A stretch of 64,000 bases of DNA from Mycobacterium sp. OTB74 (lineage in GTDB: Bacteria > Actinomycetota > Actinomycetes > Mycobacteriales > Mycobacteriaceae), in assembly GCF_029892685.1 (NCBI RefSeq), contig NZ_JARXVD010000010.1:1-64000 (forward strand). Reading direction: 5' to 3'. Position numbers and translations under genes: made by a program. The notes under the pieces were generated by a model. That model searched no databases. It saw only the letters and a list, made by a program, of their open reading frames with translations, and was not told the origin of the DNA. Position 1 is the stretch's first letter. Every line of letters begins with the position of its first letter. Below are positions 1 through 9,148 of this stretch, one piece after another.

Positions 1-78
1 CTCGAGTACTACAACAATCAACGCCGCCACTCAGCCATCGGAGACCAACCTCCGATCAGCCGACTGTCACCAACCTGA
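1..78 (+). pseudogene. C-terminal fragment of an IS transposase (integrase-core type)
   Basis: The window opens inside a reading frame ending at a TGA at 76-78. Its visible residues include YYNNQRRHSAIGD followed by PPISRL, the typical tail of IS3/IS481-type DDE transposases. A second frame directly afterwards reads NLTAEYS and ends at a TAG at 92-94, which also looks like a transposase C terminus. A one-base deletion near position 72 would explain this, so the gene may be frameshifted. The catalytic part and left end lie outside the window. No terminal inverted repeat could be identified. Family assignment is from the tail motif only. Confidence 0.6.
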
Positions 79-98
79 CCGCCGAGTACAGCTAGGTC

Positions 99-392
99 TC
101 AGGCCGACACCGGCATGACTGCGCTGTACAGGTCGGGGTTGACGATCATGTCCACCCGGCCGAAGCGGGCGCGGATCCGGGCCAGAAGCTGGTCCAGTTG
201 GTCTCGGTCGCTGGTATCGACGGCGACCGGGTAGACCCGGTCGGCCGGGCAGCCGTGAGTGATCCGGACCAGCGCGCCCGCATGTCGGGCGGTCACCACC
301 ACGCGATGGCCGTCGGCCAGCAGGCTGTGGGCGGTGGCCAGGCCCGTGTCGGTGCCGGCGTCTAGAACGACGGCGACGATGCTCTTCTTCAT
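99..392 (-). pseudogene. Truncated short-chain dehydrogenase/reductase, N-terminal part
   Basis: This 97-residue product shows the start of an SDR Rossmann fold: a beta strand, a degenerate glycine loop (DAGTDTGLA where GxxxGxG is usual), a VVVTAR strand, VDTSDRDQL at the acidic/polar position, and VDMIVNPDLY where SDRs have the NNAG motif. Normal SDRs run about 240-280 residues, so the Ser/Tyr/Lys catalytic part is missing. The reading frame stops right beside the IS transposase tail at 1-94, so disruption by that element is the simplest explanation (inference). It is probably not functional; NNAG is also altered to NPDL. Confidence 0.6.
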
Positions 393-451
393 GACACCGA
401 GTCAACGCCGCTTTGCTAGGTGTCAGATGAGCGACAGATAGAAGGTCGATT

Positions 452-492
452 TGTGCGCGAAAACCTATGCTCGGCGCGGATTTTCGTGCACA
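452..492. terminator. Inverted repeat downstream of the ABC exporter operon
   Basis: Twelve-base arms (TGTGCGCGAAAA at 452-463 and TTTTCGTGCACA at 481-492) pair at 11 of 12 positions around a 17-base loop. The element lies just past the stop of the ABC permease (502, minus strand) and upstream of the SDR fragment. It could be a factor-independent-like terminator without a clear U tract, or an operator for the SDR gene. Confidence 0.4.
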
Positions 493-501
493 CATCACTC
501 A

Positions 502-1317
502 TCAGCGGACCAGGCGGGGCAGCAGAGCCGATGCTGACGCGATACCCAGCAGCGCCGCCACTGCCAGTACTCCGATGTCCAGCACGGGGTTGCCGGGCGT
601 GCCCAGCATCAACGCACGCAGGGCATTGACCTCGTAGGAAAGCGGATTCACCGCCGACAGCACATGCAGCCAGCCCGGCATGATGTCCACCGGGTAGAGC
701 GCATTGGAGGCGAAGAACAAGGGCATGGTGATGGCCTGGCCGATTCCCATCAGCCGGTCCCGGTTGCGTACCAGCCCCGCCAAAGTCATTGACAGGCAAG
801 CGAAGAACGCAGACCCGAGCATCACGACGGCCATCGCGGCCAGGATTCGCAGCGGGTTGAATGTCAGGTGGATGCGCATCAGGTAGGCGATGGCCAGCAC
901 GCCGATCACCTGGGCCATCGAGCGCACCCCGGCAGCGAACGCTTTGCCAGTGATCAGCGCTGACGCCGGTGACGGAGTGACCATCAGCTTGGCCAGGATG
1001 CCGGCGTCCCGGTCCCACACAATCTGGATGCCGTAGAAGATCGAGATGAACAGGGCCGATTGGGCGATGATGCCGGGCGCCAAGAAAGCCAGGTACGGCA
1101 CATCACCGGTGTTGATCACGTGCAGCCGGGAGAACGTCTGGCCGAAGATCAGCAGCCACAACGCAGGTTGCACCATCCGGGTGACCAGCTCGGTGCGGTC
1201 ATAGCGAAGCTTCTGCAGTTCGACCAGGGCAAAGGCAGCCATCCGGCGGCCCAGGCCGGTGATGCGCGCAGCACCGCGGGGCGCGAGGACCAGGGTTGGT
1301 TGAACGTCAACTGACAC
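502..1317 (-). CDS. ABC-2 type transporter permease, DrrB-like
   Basis: A 271-residue integral membrane protein with about six hydrophobic segments (around residues 50-60, 75-98, 120-147, 157-182, 190-208 and 245-265). It carries the ABC-2 signature near residues 200-230, ending in NPLSY, as in daunorubicin-resistance DrrB proteins. It should form the membrane pore of an efflux transporter with the ATPase encoded just upstream. The GTG start at 1317 was chosen because it overlaps the ATPase stop by 11 bases, implying translational coupling; a longer frame upstream lies inside the ATPase gene. Substrate is unknown: drug or lipid export is typical of the family. It is the last gene of a MarR-ATPase-permease operon. 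Confidence 0.85.
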   Translation of the reverse strand: MSVDVQPTLVLAPRGAARITGLGRRMAAFALVELQKLRYDRTELVTRMVQPALWLLIFGQTFSRLHVINTGDVPYLAFLAPGIIAQSALFISIFYGIQIVWDRDAGILAKLMVTPSPASALITGKAFAAGVRSMAQVIGVLAIAYLMRIHLTFNPLRILAAMAVVMLGSAFFACLSMTLAGLVRNRDRLMGIGQAITMPLFFASNALYPVDIMPGWLHVLSAVNPLSYEVNALRALMLGTPGNPVLDIGVLAVAALLGIASASALLPRLVR

Positions 1318-2113
1318 GGCGGGCCGTCCTTCTGGTCGCACGGATTTCCGATAGTCCCGGCACCGTCTCATCCCCGGACAGGTCGGAGCCCGCATGGTGC
1401 CGGAACACGTCTTCCAGGGTGGCCGCCGGGCCGAGCGCGGCTTTGAGATCGATTGGGGTACCGACTGTTTGCAGGGTGCCGCGGTGCATGAGCGCGACCC
1501 GGTCGCACAGCGCATCGGCCTCTTCCATGTAGTGCGTGGTGAGCAACACCGTCATTCCGAACTCTTGCTGCATGGAGCTGACCTGGCGCCAAACACTATC
1601 GCGGGCAATGGGATCCAGGCCGACGGTCGGCTCGTCGAGGATCAGCAGCGAGGGCCGGTTCACCAGCGCCTGGGCCAGCTCCAGCCGCCGGACCATGCCG
1701 CCGGAGTAGGTCTTGGCCGGCTTGTCGGCGACGTCGAGCAAGTCCATGGCCTCCAGTGCCTCGTCGACGCGGGCGCGGCGTTCGCGGCGCGGCACGTCAT
1801 ACAGCCGGGCGAACAGGTCGACGTTCTGTCGTCCGCTCAGCGCCGATTCGGCTGAAAGCTGTTGTGGCACATAGCCGATGTTCTGCCGGATGTCCATGGT
1901 CCGACGTCTGGTGTCCAGGCCGAACACCTGGATCGTGCCGTGCTGTACCGGGGTCAACGTGGTGAGCAGCCGGACCAGGGTGGTTTTGCCGGCGCCGTTC
2001 GGTCCGAGCAGACCCATGGTCTCACCGACCTCGACGGTCAGGCACAGATCGTCGACCGCGGTGAAATCGCCGTATCGGTGGGTGACGTGCTGGCAGTCAA
2101 TGGCAGTGGTCAT
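1307..2113 (-). CDS. ABC transporter ATP-binding protein, DrrA-like
   Basis: A 268-residue ATPase with every standard motif: Walker A GPNGAGKTT at 37-45, Q-loop near YVPQQ at 81-85, signature YSGGM at 136-140, Walker B LLILDE at 156-161 followed by PTVGLDP, and switch histidine H194 in TTHYMEEAD. The short C-terminal extension is typical of the DrrA/CcmA-like group that pairs with ABC-2 permeases. Its start (ATG) overlaps the MarR gene stop by four bases and its stop overlaps the permease start, so the three genes are one operon. It powers export by the adjacent permease. Substrate cannot be read from sequence. Confidence 0.92.
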   Translation of the reverse strand: MTTAIDCQHVTHRYGDFTAVDDLCLTVEVGETMGLLGPNGAGKTTLVRLLTTLTPVQHGTIQVFGLDTRRRTMDIRQNIGYVPQQLSAESALSGRQNVDLFARLYDVPRRERRARVDEALEAMDLLDVADKPAKTYSGGMVRRLELAQALVNRPSLLILDEPTVGLDPIARDSVWRQVSSMQQEFGMTVLLTTHYMEEADALCDRVALMHRGTLQTVGTPIDLKAALGPAATLEDVFRHHAGSDLSGDETVPGLSEIRATRRTARRVS

Positions 2114-2556
2114 GACTGACCCTCCTGAAGCATCCGGGTCATTTCCGCCAGGACCTGCAATCCTTTTGCCAGACTCTCGATCTGACTGTCATCGAGCCGG
2201 TCCAGGACGGTGTGCAGCGCGGCCCGGCGGGCGGCGCGGGTCTGGTCAGCAAGTTGCTGGGCAGGCTCGGTGAGCTTGAGCCGCCCCACCCGGCGATCAT
2301 CGGTATCGACGGTGCGTACCAACAGGTCGTCGGCAGCCAACTTGGACACCAGGGTCGACGCGGTGTTGGCCGCCAAGCCTAGTTCTTGCGCGGCTTCGCG
2401 TACCGAGATGCCGGGCTGGCGGCCAACCAGGCGGAGAAGTTCGGCCTGTGATTCGGTGACGCCGGAGAAGCTGCGGCCGGCGGTGCGCCGCAGCTGGCGG
2501 CGGAAGCGGCCGACCGTGTTGAACAGATCGGCGGTGATATCAGACCGGGTCGACAT
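2110..2556 (-). CDS. MarR family transcriptional regulator of the adjacent ABC exporter
   Basis: This 148-residue protein has the winged-helix layout of MarR regulators: SQAELLRLVGRQPGISVREAAQELGLAANTASTLVSKL forms helices 2-4 with the recognition helix near residues 70-85, and the wing follows at VRTVDTDDRRVGRLKLT. The DxR wing motif (DTDDRR) is intact. It overlaps the ATPase gene by four bases and is first in the operon. A perfect palindrome eight bases upstream of its ATG is the likely autoregulatory operator. By family analogy it represses the pump until a ligand binds (inference). Confidence 0.88.
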   Translation of the reverse strand: MSTRSDITADLFNTVGRFRRQLRRTAGRSFSGVTESQAELLRLVGRQPGISVREAAQELGLAANTASTLVSKLAADDLLVRTVDTDDRRVGRLKLTEPAQQLADQTRAARRAALHTVLDRLDDSQIESLAKGLQVLAEMTRMLQEGQS

Positions 2557-2564
2557 AAGGCGAT

Positions 2565-2587
2565 AATACCTCTGAATCAGAGGTATT
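2565..2587. promoter_or_regulatory. Perfect palindrome, probable MarR operator
   Basis: Eleven-base arms AATACCTCTGA and TCAGAGGTATT match perfectly around a single A. The palindrome lies 8 bases upstream of the marR start and 53 bases upstream of the divergent enoyl-CoA hydratase, so it could control both directions. Size and spacing fit a MarR dimer site. Confidence 0.75.
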
Positions 2588-2640
2588 GCCGTGGTTTCGG
2601 TTTCGCCGAGATGGACTTCGCGGCATGATTAACTCACACG

Positions 2641-3450
2641 ATGTCCGGCTTGTTTCCCGACTACCGCACGCTGCGAACCGAATTGGACGGTGGTGTGCTG
2701 ACCCTGACGTTGCACCGACCGGCCCAGCGCAACGCCTTCGGCGACGGCATGCGCGAGGAATTAAGCGATGCATACCGCCGGGCCGATGCCGCGGACGAAG
2801 TCCGGGTCGTCGTGCTGACCGGCACACCGCCCGCTTTCTGTGCCGGGGCCGACCTGGCGGCGGGCGATCAGACCTTCGCCGAACCGGGGGAGCAGTTCAG
2901 CGCTGCCGGAATCGAGACGCCGGCATGGTCGCTGAGCAAGCCGGTGATCGCCGCCGTCAACGGTCACGCGATCGGCCTGGGCCTGACGCTGGCATTGCAG
3001 TGCGACATCAGAATTTTCGCGGGCGACGCCCGGTACGGCGTGGTGCAGGTGCGGCGCGGGGTGATCGGTGACGCGTACTCACATTGGGTTCTGCCGCGGG
3101 TTGTCGGCATCGCGCGGGCTGCCGAAATTTTGCTGACCGGAGTGATATTCGACGGACATCGGGCCATCGAATTGGGCTTGGGGAGTCGGGTGCTGCCGGC
3201 TAGAGAAGTGCTGCCTGCGGCGCTCGAAATGGCACGCGACATCGCAGACAACACCGCGCCCATGTCGGTGGCATCCAGCAAGCGCCTGTTGTGGGACTCA
3301 TTCGAGCTGACCCGCGCCGAGGTGGGAGAGCGGGAGACCGAGATTCACCGGGTGCTGATGGCGCACGATGACGCCAAGGAAGGCGTACGGGCGTTCATGG
3401 CGCGGCGTCGGCCGACATGGACGGGACGGCCGGTGGACCCGACGGCCTGA
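2641..3450 (+). CDS. Enoyl-CoA hydratase/isomerase family protein
   Basis: A 269-residue crotonase-fold protein, the usual family length. It shows the N-terminal VLTLTLHRPAQRNAF segment, the first oxyanion-hole region FCAGADL at about residues 62-68, and the second oxyanion region KPVIAAVNGHAIGLGLTLALQCDIRI near 100-125. Where classical hydratases carry two catalytic glutamates, this sequence has VQVRRGVIGDAYSHWVLPR, so the exact reaction is uncertain and isomerase or hydrolase activity is possible. It probably acts on an acyl-CoA in fatty-acid or sterol breakdown. It is transcribed divergently from the MarR/ABC operon and is a single gene. Confidence 0.85.
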   Translation: MSGLFPDYRTLRTELDGGVLTLTLHRPAQRNAFGDGMREELSDAYRRADAADEVRVVVLTGTPPAFCAGADLAAGDQTFAEPGEQFSAAGIETPAWSLSKPVIAAVNGHAIGLGLTLALQCDIRIFAGDARYGVVQVRRGVIGDAYSHWVLPRVVGIARAAEILLTGVIFDGHRAIELGLGSRVLPAREVLPAALEMARDIADNTAPMSVASSKRLLWDSFELTRAEVGERETEIHRVLMAHDDAKEGVRAFMARRRPTWTGRPVDPTA

Positions 3451-3468
3451 GCCGACGCCGATCGGACG

Positions 3469-4017
3469 TCAGATGACCGTTACGCCAGAATCTCGAAGCG
3501 CCACAACGGCATTGGTCGTACTTTCGGGCGCCACACCGGCGGTATAGTCGAGCAGTACCCGGGTCTGGAATCCGGCCTGGTGAGCGTCACTCGCGGTGGC
3601 CCGGACGCAGTAATCCGTCGCAATGCCGACCACATCCACCTCGTCGACCCCGCGCTCACGCAGCCAGTCCGCCAGCGATGCGCCGTCGTCGGAGATACCT
3701 TCGAACCCGCTGTAAGCCGCCGACTGGTGACCCTTGCGAAAGATTGCCCCGACCGCTCTCGTATCGAAGTCCGGGTGGAACTGGGCGCCGAACGTGCCGA
3801 CGACGCAGTGCGGTGGCCAGGATGTCTGGTAGTCGGGGTGTTCCGCGAAATGGCTGCCGGGGTCGATGTGATGGTCGGCGGTGGCCACCACGTGGTCGTA
3901 GCCGTTCCGGCGCACCAGATCAGTCACTGCGCGCGCTATGGCGGCCCCGCCTGGCACCGCCAAAGACCCACCCTCGCAGAAGTCGTTCTGCAGGTCGACA
4001 ACGATCAGTGCCCGCAT
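3469..4017 (-). CDS. pncA: Nicotinamidase/pyrazinamidase
   Basis: This 182-residue isochorismatase-fold amidase converts nicotinamide to nicotinate for NAD salvage and, in mycobacteria, activates pyrazinamide. The catalytic triad is visible as D8 (VDLQNDF), K95 (FRKGH) and C137 (IATDYCV). The metal site is D48, H50, H56 and H70 (ATADHHIDPGSHF, WPPH). Numbering is one lower than the tuberculosis enzyme because of a one-residue gap near position 40. Length and motif spacing match PncA closely. It is followed on the same strand by no close partner; the lipoprotein gene lies 12 bases upstream, so co-transcription is likely. Confidence 0.95.
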   Translation of the reverse strand: MRALIVVDLQNDFCEGGSLAVPGGAAIARAVTDLVRRNGYDHVVATADHHIDPGSHFAEHPDYQTSWPPHCVVGTFGAQFHPDFDTRAVGAIFRKGHQSAAYSGFEGISDDGASLADWLRERGVDEVDVVGIATDYCVRATASDAHQAGFQTRVLLDYTAGVAPESTTNAVVALRDSGVTVI

Positions 4018-4029
4018 GACTCCACGGTA

Positions 4030-4446
4030 TTACCGCACGTCTACCGTGGCGATAGTGGCGTTCAATCGGTGCAGCGTGATGTCGACCTTGCCGGGTTTTT
4101 CGATGGAGAACTGGAACGACTGACTGGTCGTTGCCTCGACTTTGAACGTGTGTTCAGGAGTGGAGTGCACCCGCAGTTCGTCCTGCACGTCGCTGCCGAT
4201 CCGGACCACGATGGTCTCCTTGAGGGCGGCCTGCAACTGCTCGCCGGTCGGCATGACCTGACCGCCCTTGATGGTTACGGGAATGACCAGCCGCTGCGGC
4301 GGCGCCTGCTGATCCGACATCTGCGGCGCGCCCGACATCGCGGGTGTCGGCGTGCTCGGGGTTTCGGGCGCGGTGCCGCCACATGCGGCCAACAGCATCG
4401 CCGCCGGTAGCGCTAGGCCGGCGACCCGACGGGCCGGATTACTCAA
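4030..4446 (-). CDS. Small lipoprotein with cupredoxin-like domain
   Basis: A 138-residue exported lipoprotein. The N terminus has basic residues, a hydrophobic stretch, and a lipobox LLAAC with Cys at about residue 22, so it should be lipidated and anchored to the outer face of the membrane. A Pro/Thr-rich linker (residues 27-50) precedes a beta-rich domain of about 85 residues resembling plastocyanin/EfeO-type cupredoxins: TIVVRIGSDVQDELRVHS, TFKVE, FSIEKPGKVDITLH. I do not see a full copper-ligand set, so metal binding is doubtful. Its start overlaps the molbindin gene stop by 8 bases, suggesting one transcript. Confidence 0.75.
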   Translation of the reverse strand: MSNPARRVAGLALPAAMLLAACGGTAPETPSTPTPAMSGAPQMSDQQAPPQRLVIPVTIKGGQVMPTGEQLQAALKETIVVRIGSDVQDELRVHSTPEHTFKVEATTSQSFQFSIEKPGKVDITLHRLNATIATVDVR

Positions 4447-4651
4447 CGCCGATGGAGACGTCGGTGGACTTCATGAACACCGTCGCGGGCATGCCGGGCT
4501 GCAGGCCGAGGACTTCGGCCGCATCCTTGGTGATCGAGGAGGTGATGATCTGCTCGCTGCCGTCGAGGCGGACTTTGACGGTAGCCATGACGGCGCCGAT
4601 GTCGACGCCGACAATGGTGCCGGTGAGCTGGTTGCGGATGGACAGTCGCAC
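4439..4651 (-). CDS. Molybdopterin/molybdate-binding TOBE (Mop) protein
   Basis: A 70-residue single-domain molbindin. The sequence LSIRNQLTGTIVGVDIGAVM, then VKVRLDGSEQIITSSITKDAAEVLGLQPGMPATVFMKSTDVSIGV, follows the Mop/TOBE pattern (SxRNxLxGxI...GAVMAxV...SITxxAxxxLGLxxGxxVxxxIKxTxV). Proteins of this kind store or deliver molybdate oxyanion as oligomers in the cytoplasm. A GTG at 4651 was chosen because it gives the family's usual 68-70 residue length; a longer in-frame ATG at 4681 would add ten unconserved residues. It overlaps the lipoprotein gene by 8 bases. Confidence 0.85.
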   Translation of the reverse strand: MRLSIRNQLTGTIVGVDIGAVMATVKVRLDGSEQIITSSITKDAAEVLGLQPGMPATVFMKSTDVSIGVE

Positions 4652-4729
4652 GCCGCTGAGCGTAGTCGTCTGGCGGCACATCTGGTGGTCACCAGGCCGC
4701 GTTGCACAAGATAGTCTGTCAAACTATAG

Positions 4730-4747
4730 TCTGGACACATGTCCAGA
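4730..4747. promoter_or_regulatory. Palindromic operator of the glycoconjugate cluster (copy 1)
   Basis: The sequence TCTGGACA-CA-TGTCCAGA has perfect eight-base arms. It lies 45 bases upstream of the glycosyltransferase ATG. Nearly the same element recurs at 8570-8587 across the start codon of the TetR gene that ends this cluster, so both are probably bound by that TetR. Two direct copies of ATAGTCTG (4711-4718 and 4726-4733) lie alongside and may belong to the promoter. Confidence 0.7.
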
Positions 4748-4792
4748 ATTCGTCGGTCGACCCTTCGCGCCTGAGTAGACGGTGGACTGATC

Positions 4793-6013
4793 ATGCGCAT
4801 CGCCCTGCTGTCCTACCGAAGCAAGACGCACTGCGGCGGCCAAGGCGTCTATGTCCGTCATCTCAGCCGGGGTCTGGTCGAGGCCGGCCACGACGTCGAG
4901 GTGTTCTCCGGTCAGCCCTACCCCGAGGGTCTGGACCCGCGCGTCAAGCTGACCAAGGTTCCCAGCCTGGATCTGTACCGCGAACCCGATCCGTTCCGGG
5001 TGCCGCACATCCGGGAAATCCGGGACCACATCGACTTGCTGGAACTGTTCACCATGTGGGGTGCCGGATTCCCGGAGCCCCGCACGTTCTGCATGCGGGT
5101 CGCCCGGATGCTGCGTGCGCGCCGTGACGAGTTCGACGTCATTCATGACAACCAGAGCCTGGGCTCGGCGCTACTTTCGTTGCGTCAGGCCGGGCTGCCG
5201 GTGGTGGCCACCGTGCACCACCCCATCACCCGGGACCGGGTACTGGAGATCGCTGCCGCCAAGTGGTGGCGAAAGCCGTTGGTGCACAGGTGGTATGGCT
5301 TCGCCGAGATGCAGAAGCGGGTGGCCCGGCGGATTCCCGAGCTGCTCACCGTGTCGTCAGCGTCGGCAGCCGATATCGCCGCGGATTTCGGGGTGCTGCC
5401 CAGCCAGATCAAGGTGGTGCCGCTCGGAGTTGACACCGAACTGTTCCAGCCCTCGGAACACCGAGTGCGCGGCCGCATCATCGCCATCGCCAGCGCGGAC
5501 GTGCCGCTCAAGGGCGTCAGCCACCTGTTGCACGCGGTAGCAAAGCTGCGCGCGGTACGTGACCTCGATGTGCAGTTGGTGTCCAAGCTGGATCCCAACG
5601 GTCCTACCGAGAAGCTGATCGCCGAACTCGGTATCTCCGACATGGTCACTATCTCCAGCGGACTGAGCGACTCCGAGTTGGCGGCATTGTTGTCGTCTGC
5701 TGAAATCGCCTGCATTCCTTCGCTTTACGAGGGGTTCTCGCTACCGGCGGTGGAAGCCATGGCCAGTGGCACGCCGATCGTGGCAAGCCGGGCCGGAGCG
5801 CTGCCGGAGGTGCTCGGTACCGACGGCGACTGCGCTCGCTTAGTGGCACCGGGCGATATCGACGAACTGACCCGCGTGCTCGGCGAACTCCTCGACTCGC
5901 CGGCGGAGCTGCAGCGGTTGGGCATCAACGGCCGACGTCGCGCCGAGAACGTATTCAGCTGGGAATCAGTTGCTGCACAGACTGTTTCGGTGTACGAGAG
6001 GGCAATATGCTGA
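4793..6013 (+). CDS. Glycosyltransferase family 4 (GT-B fold)
   Basis: A 406-residue retaining GT-B enzyme. The N-terminal acceptor domain has the CGGQGVYVRHLSRGLVEAGHDVEVF glycine loop (residues 14-38). The C-terminal donor domain has LTVSSASAADI, VPLGVDTELF and the EX7E motif at E313-E321 (EGFSLPAVE) followed by GTPIVASRAGALPEV. These are hallmarks of nucleotide-sugar users such as PimB-like mannosyltransferases. It is cytoplasmic or membrane-associated with no transmembrane segment seen. Its stop overlaps the next gene by seven bases, so it leads a four-part cluster. Donor and acceptor cannot be inferred; a cell-envelope or lipid glycoside is a reasonable guess. Confidence 0.88.
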   Translation: MRIALLSYRSKTHCGGQGVYVRHLSRGLVEAGHDVEVFSGQPYPEGLDPRVKLTKVPSLDLYREPDPFRVPHIREIRDHIDLLELFTMWGAGFPEPRTFCMRVARMLRARRDEFDVIHDNQSLGSALLSLRQAGLPVVATVHHPITRDRVLEIAAAKWWRKPLVHRWYGFAEMQKRVARRIPELLTVSSASAADIAADFGVLPSQIKVVPLGVDTELFQPSEHRVRGRIIAIASADVPLKGVSHLLHAVAKLRAVRDLDVQLVSKLDPNGPTEKLIAELGISDMVTISSGLSDSELAALLSSAEIACIPSLYEGFSLPAVEAMASGTPIVASRAGALPEVLGTDGDCARLVAPGDIDELTRVLGELLDSPAELQRLGINGRRRAENVFSWESVAAQTVSVYERAIC

Positions 6014-6738
6014 CCGTCGATTTTGACCGCCTCGGCATCGGTGTCGGCACTTCCGTCATCGACGTCGGATGCGGAGCGGGCCGGCACTCGTTCGAGGCCT
6101 TCCGTCGCGGCGCCGACGTGGTGGCCTTCGACCAGGATGTCGAAGAGTTGAACAATGTCGATGCGATTCTGCAGGCCATGGCCGAGCAGGGTGAGGCGCC
6201 GGTTGGGGCCAAAGCCCAAGTAGTCACCGGCGATGCACTGGCGCTGCCGTACGCAGACGGTGAATTCGATTGTGTGATCGCGTCGGAAATCCTGGAGCAC
6301 GTGCCTGCCGATGATCAGGCCATCGACGAACTGGTGCGCGTGCTCAAGCCCGGCGGGCTGCTCGCGGTCACGGTGCCGCGCTGGATGCCGGAGAAAATCT
6401 GCTGGCTGTTGTCCGACGAGTACCACGCCAACGAGGGTGGGCACATCCGCATTTACCGGGCCAACGAGTTACTGGACAAGATCGCCTCGCGTGGCATGCG
6501 TTTCGACTATCAGCATCACGCGCACGCTTTGCATTCGCCGTTCTGGTGGCTGAAATGCGCTGTGGGCGTCGATAAGCCGAAACACCCGGCGGTCGAGGCG
6601 TATCACAAGCTGCTGGTGTGGGACATGATGTCCAGGCCGTGGCTGACCCGCGTCGCCGAGGAGGCGCTGAACCCGCTGATCGGCAAGAGTGTGGCATTGT
6701 ATTTTCGAAAGCCGGCCTTCCGGACGCGGGCGGTATAA
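6007..6738 (+). CDS. Class I SAM-dependent methyltransferase
   Basis: A 243-residue UbiE/COQ5-like methyltransferase with motif I VIDVGCGAG (residues 17-25), acidic motif II VVAFDQD, motif post-I GDALALPYADGEFD and IASEILEHVPAD, and KPGGLLAVTVP. The C-terminal half (residues 115-243) is longer than minimal enzymes and contains aromatic-rich segments near FWWLKCAVGV that may contact a lipid-like acceptor (inference). It starts within the last bases of the glycosyltransferase gene, indicating translational coupling, and probably methylates that enzyme's product or a precursor. Confidence 0.88.
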   Translation: MLTVDFDRLGIGVGTSVIDVGCGAGRHSFEAFRRGADVVAFDQDVEELNNVDAILQAMAEQGEAPVGAKAQVVTGDALALPYADGEFDCVIASEILEHVPADDQAIDELVRVLKPGGLLAVTVPRWMPEKICWLLSDEYHANEGGHIRIYRANELLDKIASRGMRFDYQHHAHALHSPFWWLKCAVGVDKPKHPAVEAYHKLLVWDMMSRPWLTRVAEEALNPLIGKSVALYFRKPAFRTRAV

Positions 6739-6741
6739 CCG

Positions 6742-7806
6742 GTGCGGCGTCATGAAATTCCCGGCGTCTCAGGGGTTTTGACGCCGGAACAGTGCTTGCA
6801 GACGGCCAAGTCAATCGCCGCGACCCAGGAGCCGGACGGCGCCCTGCCGTGGTTCGATGGCGGCCATACCGATCCGTGGGATCACGTCGAGAACGCAATG
6901 GCATTGACGGTGGCCGGCTTGATCGAACCCGCGCGGGCGGCCTTCGACTGGTGCCGTAACACCCAGCGCGCCGACGGATCCTGGCCGATCCAGATCCGAC
7001 GCGGAGTGATCGAAGACGCCAACACCGACAGCAATTTCTGCGCCTACATTGCCACCGGAGTGTGGCATCACGTACTGATCACCGGCGACCGACGGTTCGC
7101 CGAGCAGATGTGGCCGGCGGTGTTCAGAGCCATCGACCGCGTGCTGGAGCTGCAGTTCGGTGACGGTGAAATCGCTTGGGCGGCAAGCAGCGCCGGGATT
7201 CTCGAAGAGGCGTTGCTGACCGGTTGCGCAAGTATCTACCACGCCATCCGCTGCGCACTGGCGCTGGCGAACCACCTGGGCGAAGCGCAGCCCGAGTGGG
7301 AAGTAGCGCTGGGCCGGCTGGGGCATGTCATCGCCTCGCATCCGGAAGCGTTCAACGCCAAGGACACTCATGCTATGGAGTGGTACTACCCGGTGCTCGG
7401 TGGTGCGGTCCGCGGGGCCGCCGCGCATGACCGGATAGAGGCCCGGTGGGACGAGTTCGTGGTGCCCGGACTGGGTATCCGATGCGTCGATCATCGGCCG
7501 TGGGTCACCGGTGCTGAAACCTGTGAGCTGGCGATGACACTGGATGTCATGGGCGAATCAGCAAGGGCCCATGAGCAGTTCGCCAACATGCAGCATCTAC
7601 GCGAAACAGACGGGTCGTACTGGACCGGCCTGGTGTACGCCGATGGCAAACGCTGGCCGGTGGAGCGCAGCACCTGGACCGGCGCGGCCATGGTGCTGGC
7701 CGCCGACGCACTGTCCCGGACCACACCCGGTAACGGCATCTTCCGCGGCGATGAGCTGCCGCAAGGGCTGTCGGGCGCGTTCGACTGCGCGTGCGCGCGG
7801 GGCTAA
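6742..7806 (+). CDS. Alpha/alpha-toroid protein (annotated-type 'prenyltransferase' fold)
   Basis: This 354-residue protein starts at a GTG three bases after the methyltransferase stop. It is mostly helical, with repeated aromatic/QW-like blocks: EPDGALPWFDGG, TQRADGSWPIQI, WVTGAETCELAM and ETDGSYWTGLVY. Such repeats are typical of terpenoid cyclase/prenyltransferase toroids and of six-hairpin glycosidases. I see no DxDD or zinc-ligand motif of squalene-hopene cyclases or protein prenyltransferases, so catalytic class is undetermined. Candidate acidic residues include the DANTDSNF and EDANTD region near residues 93-100. It is third in a tight cluster with a glycosyltransferase, suggesting action on a glycan or glycolipid (inference). 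Confidence 0.65.
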   Translation: MRRHEIPGVSGVLTPEQCLQTAKSIAATQEPDGALPWFDGGHTDPWDHVENAMALTVAGLIEPARAAFDWCRNTQRADGSWPIQIRRGVIEDANTDSNFCAYIATGVWHHVLITGDRRFAEQMWPAVFRAIDRVLELQFGDGEIAWAASSAGILEEALLTGCASIYHAIRCALALANHLGEAQPEWEVALGRLGHVIASHPEAFNAKDTHAMEWYYPVLGGAVRGAAAHDRIEARWDEFVVPGLGIRCVDHRPWVTGAETCELAMTLDVMGESARAHEQFANMQHLRETDGSYWTGLVYADGKRWPVERSTWTGAAMVLAADALSRTTPGNGIFRGDELPQGLSGAFDCACARG

Positions 7807-7844
7807 CTAGCCATCGTGCGCCCAGATCGACGAATTGGCCGCAT

Positions 7845-9124
<1,280 letters not shown>

Positions 9125-9148
<24 letters not shown>

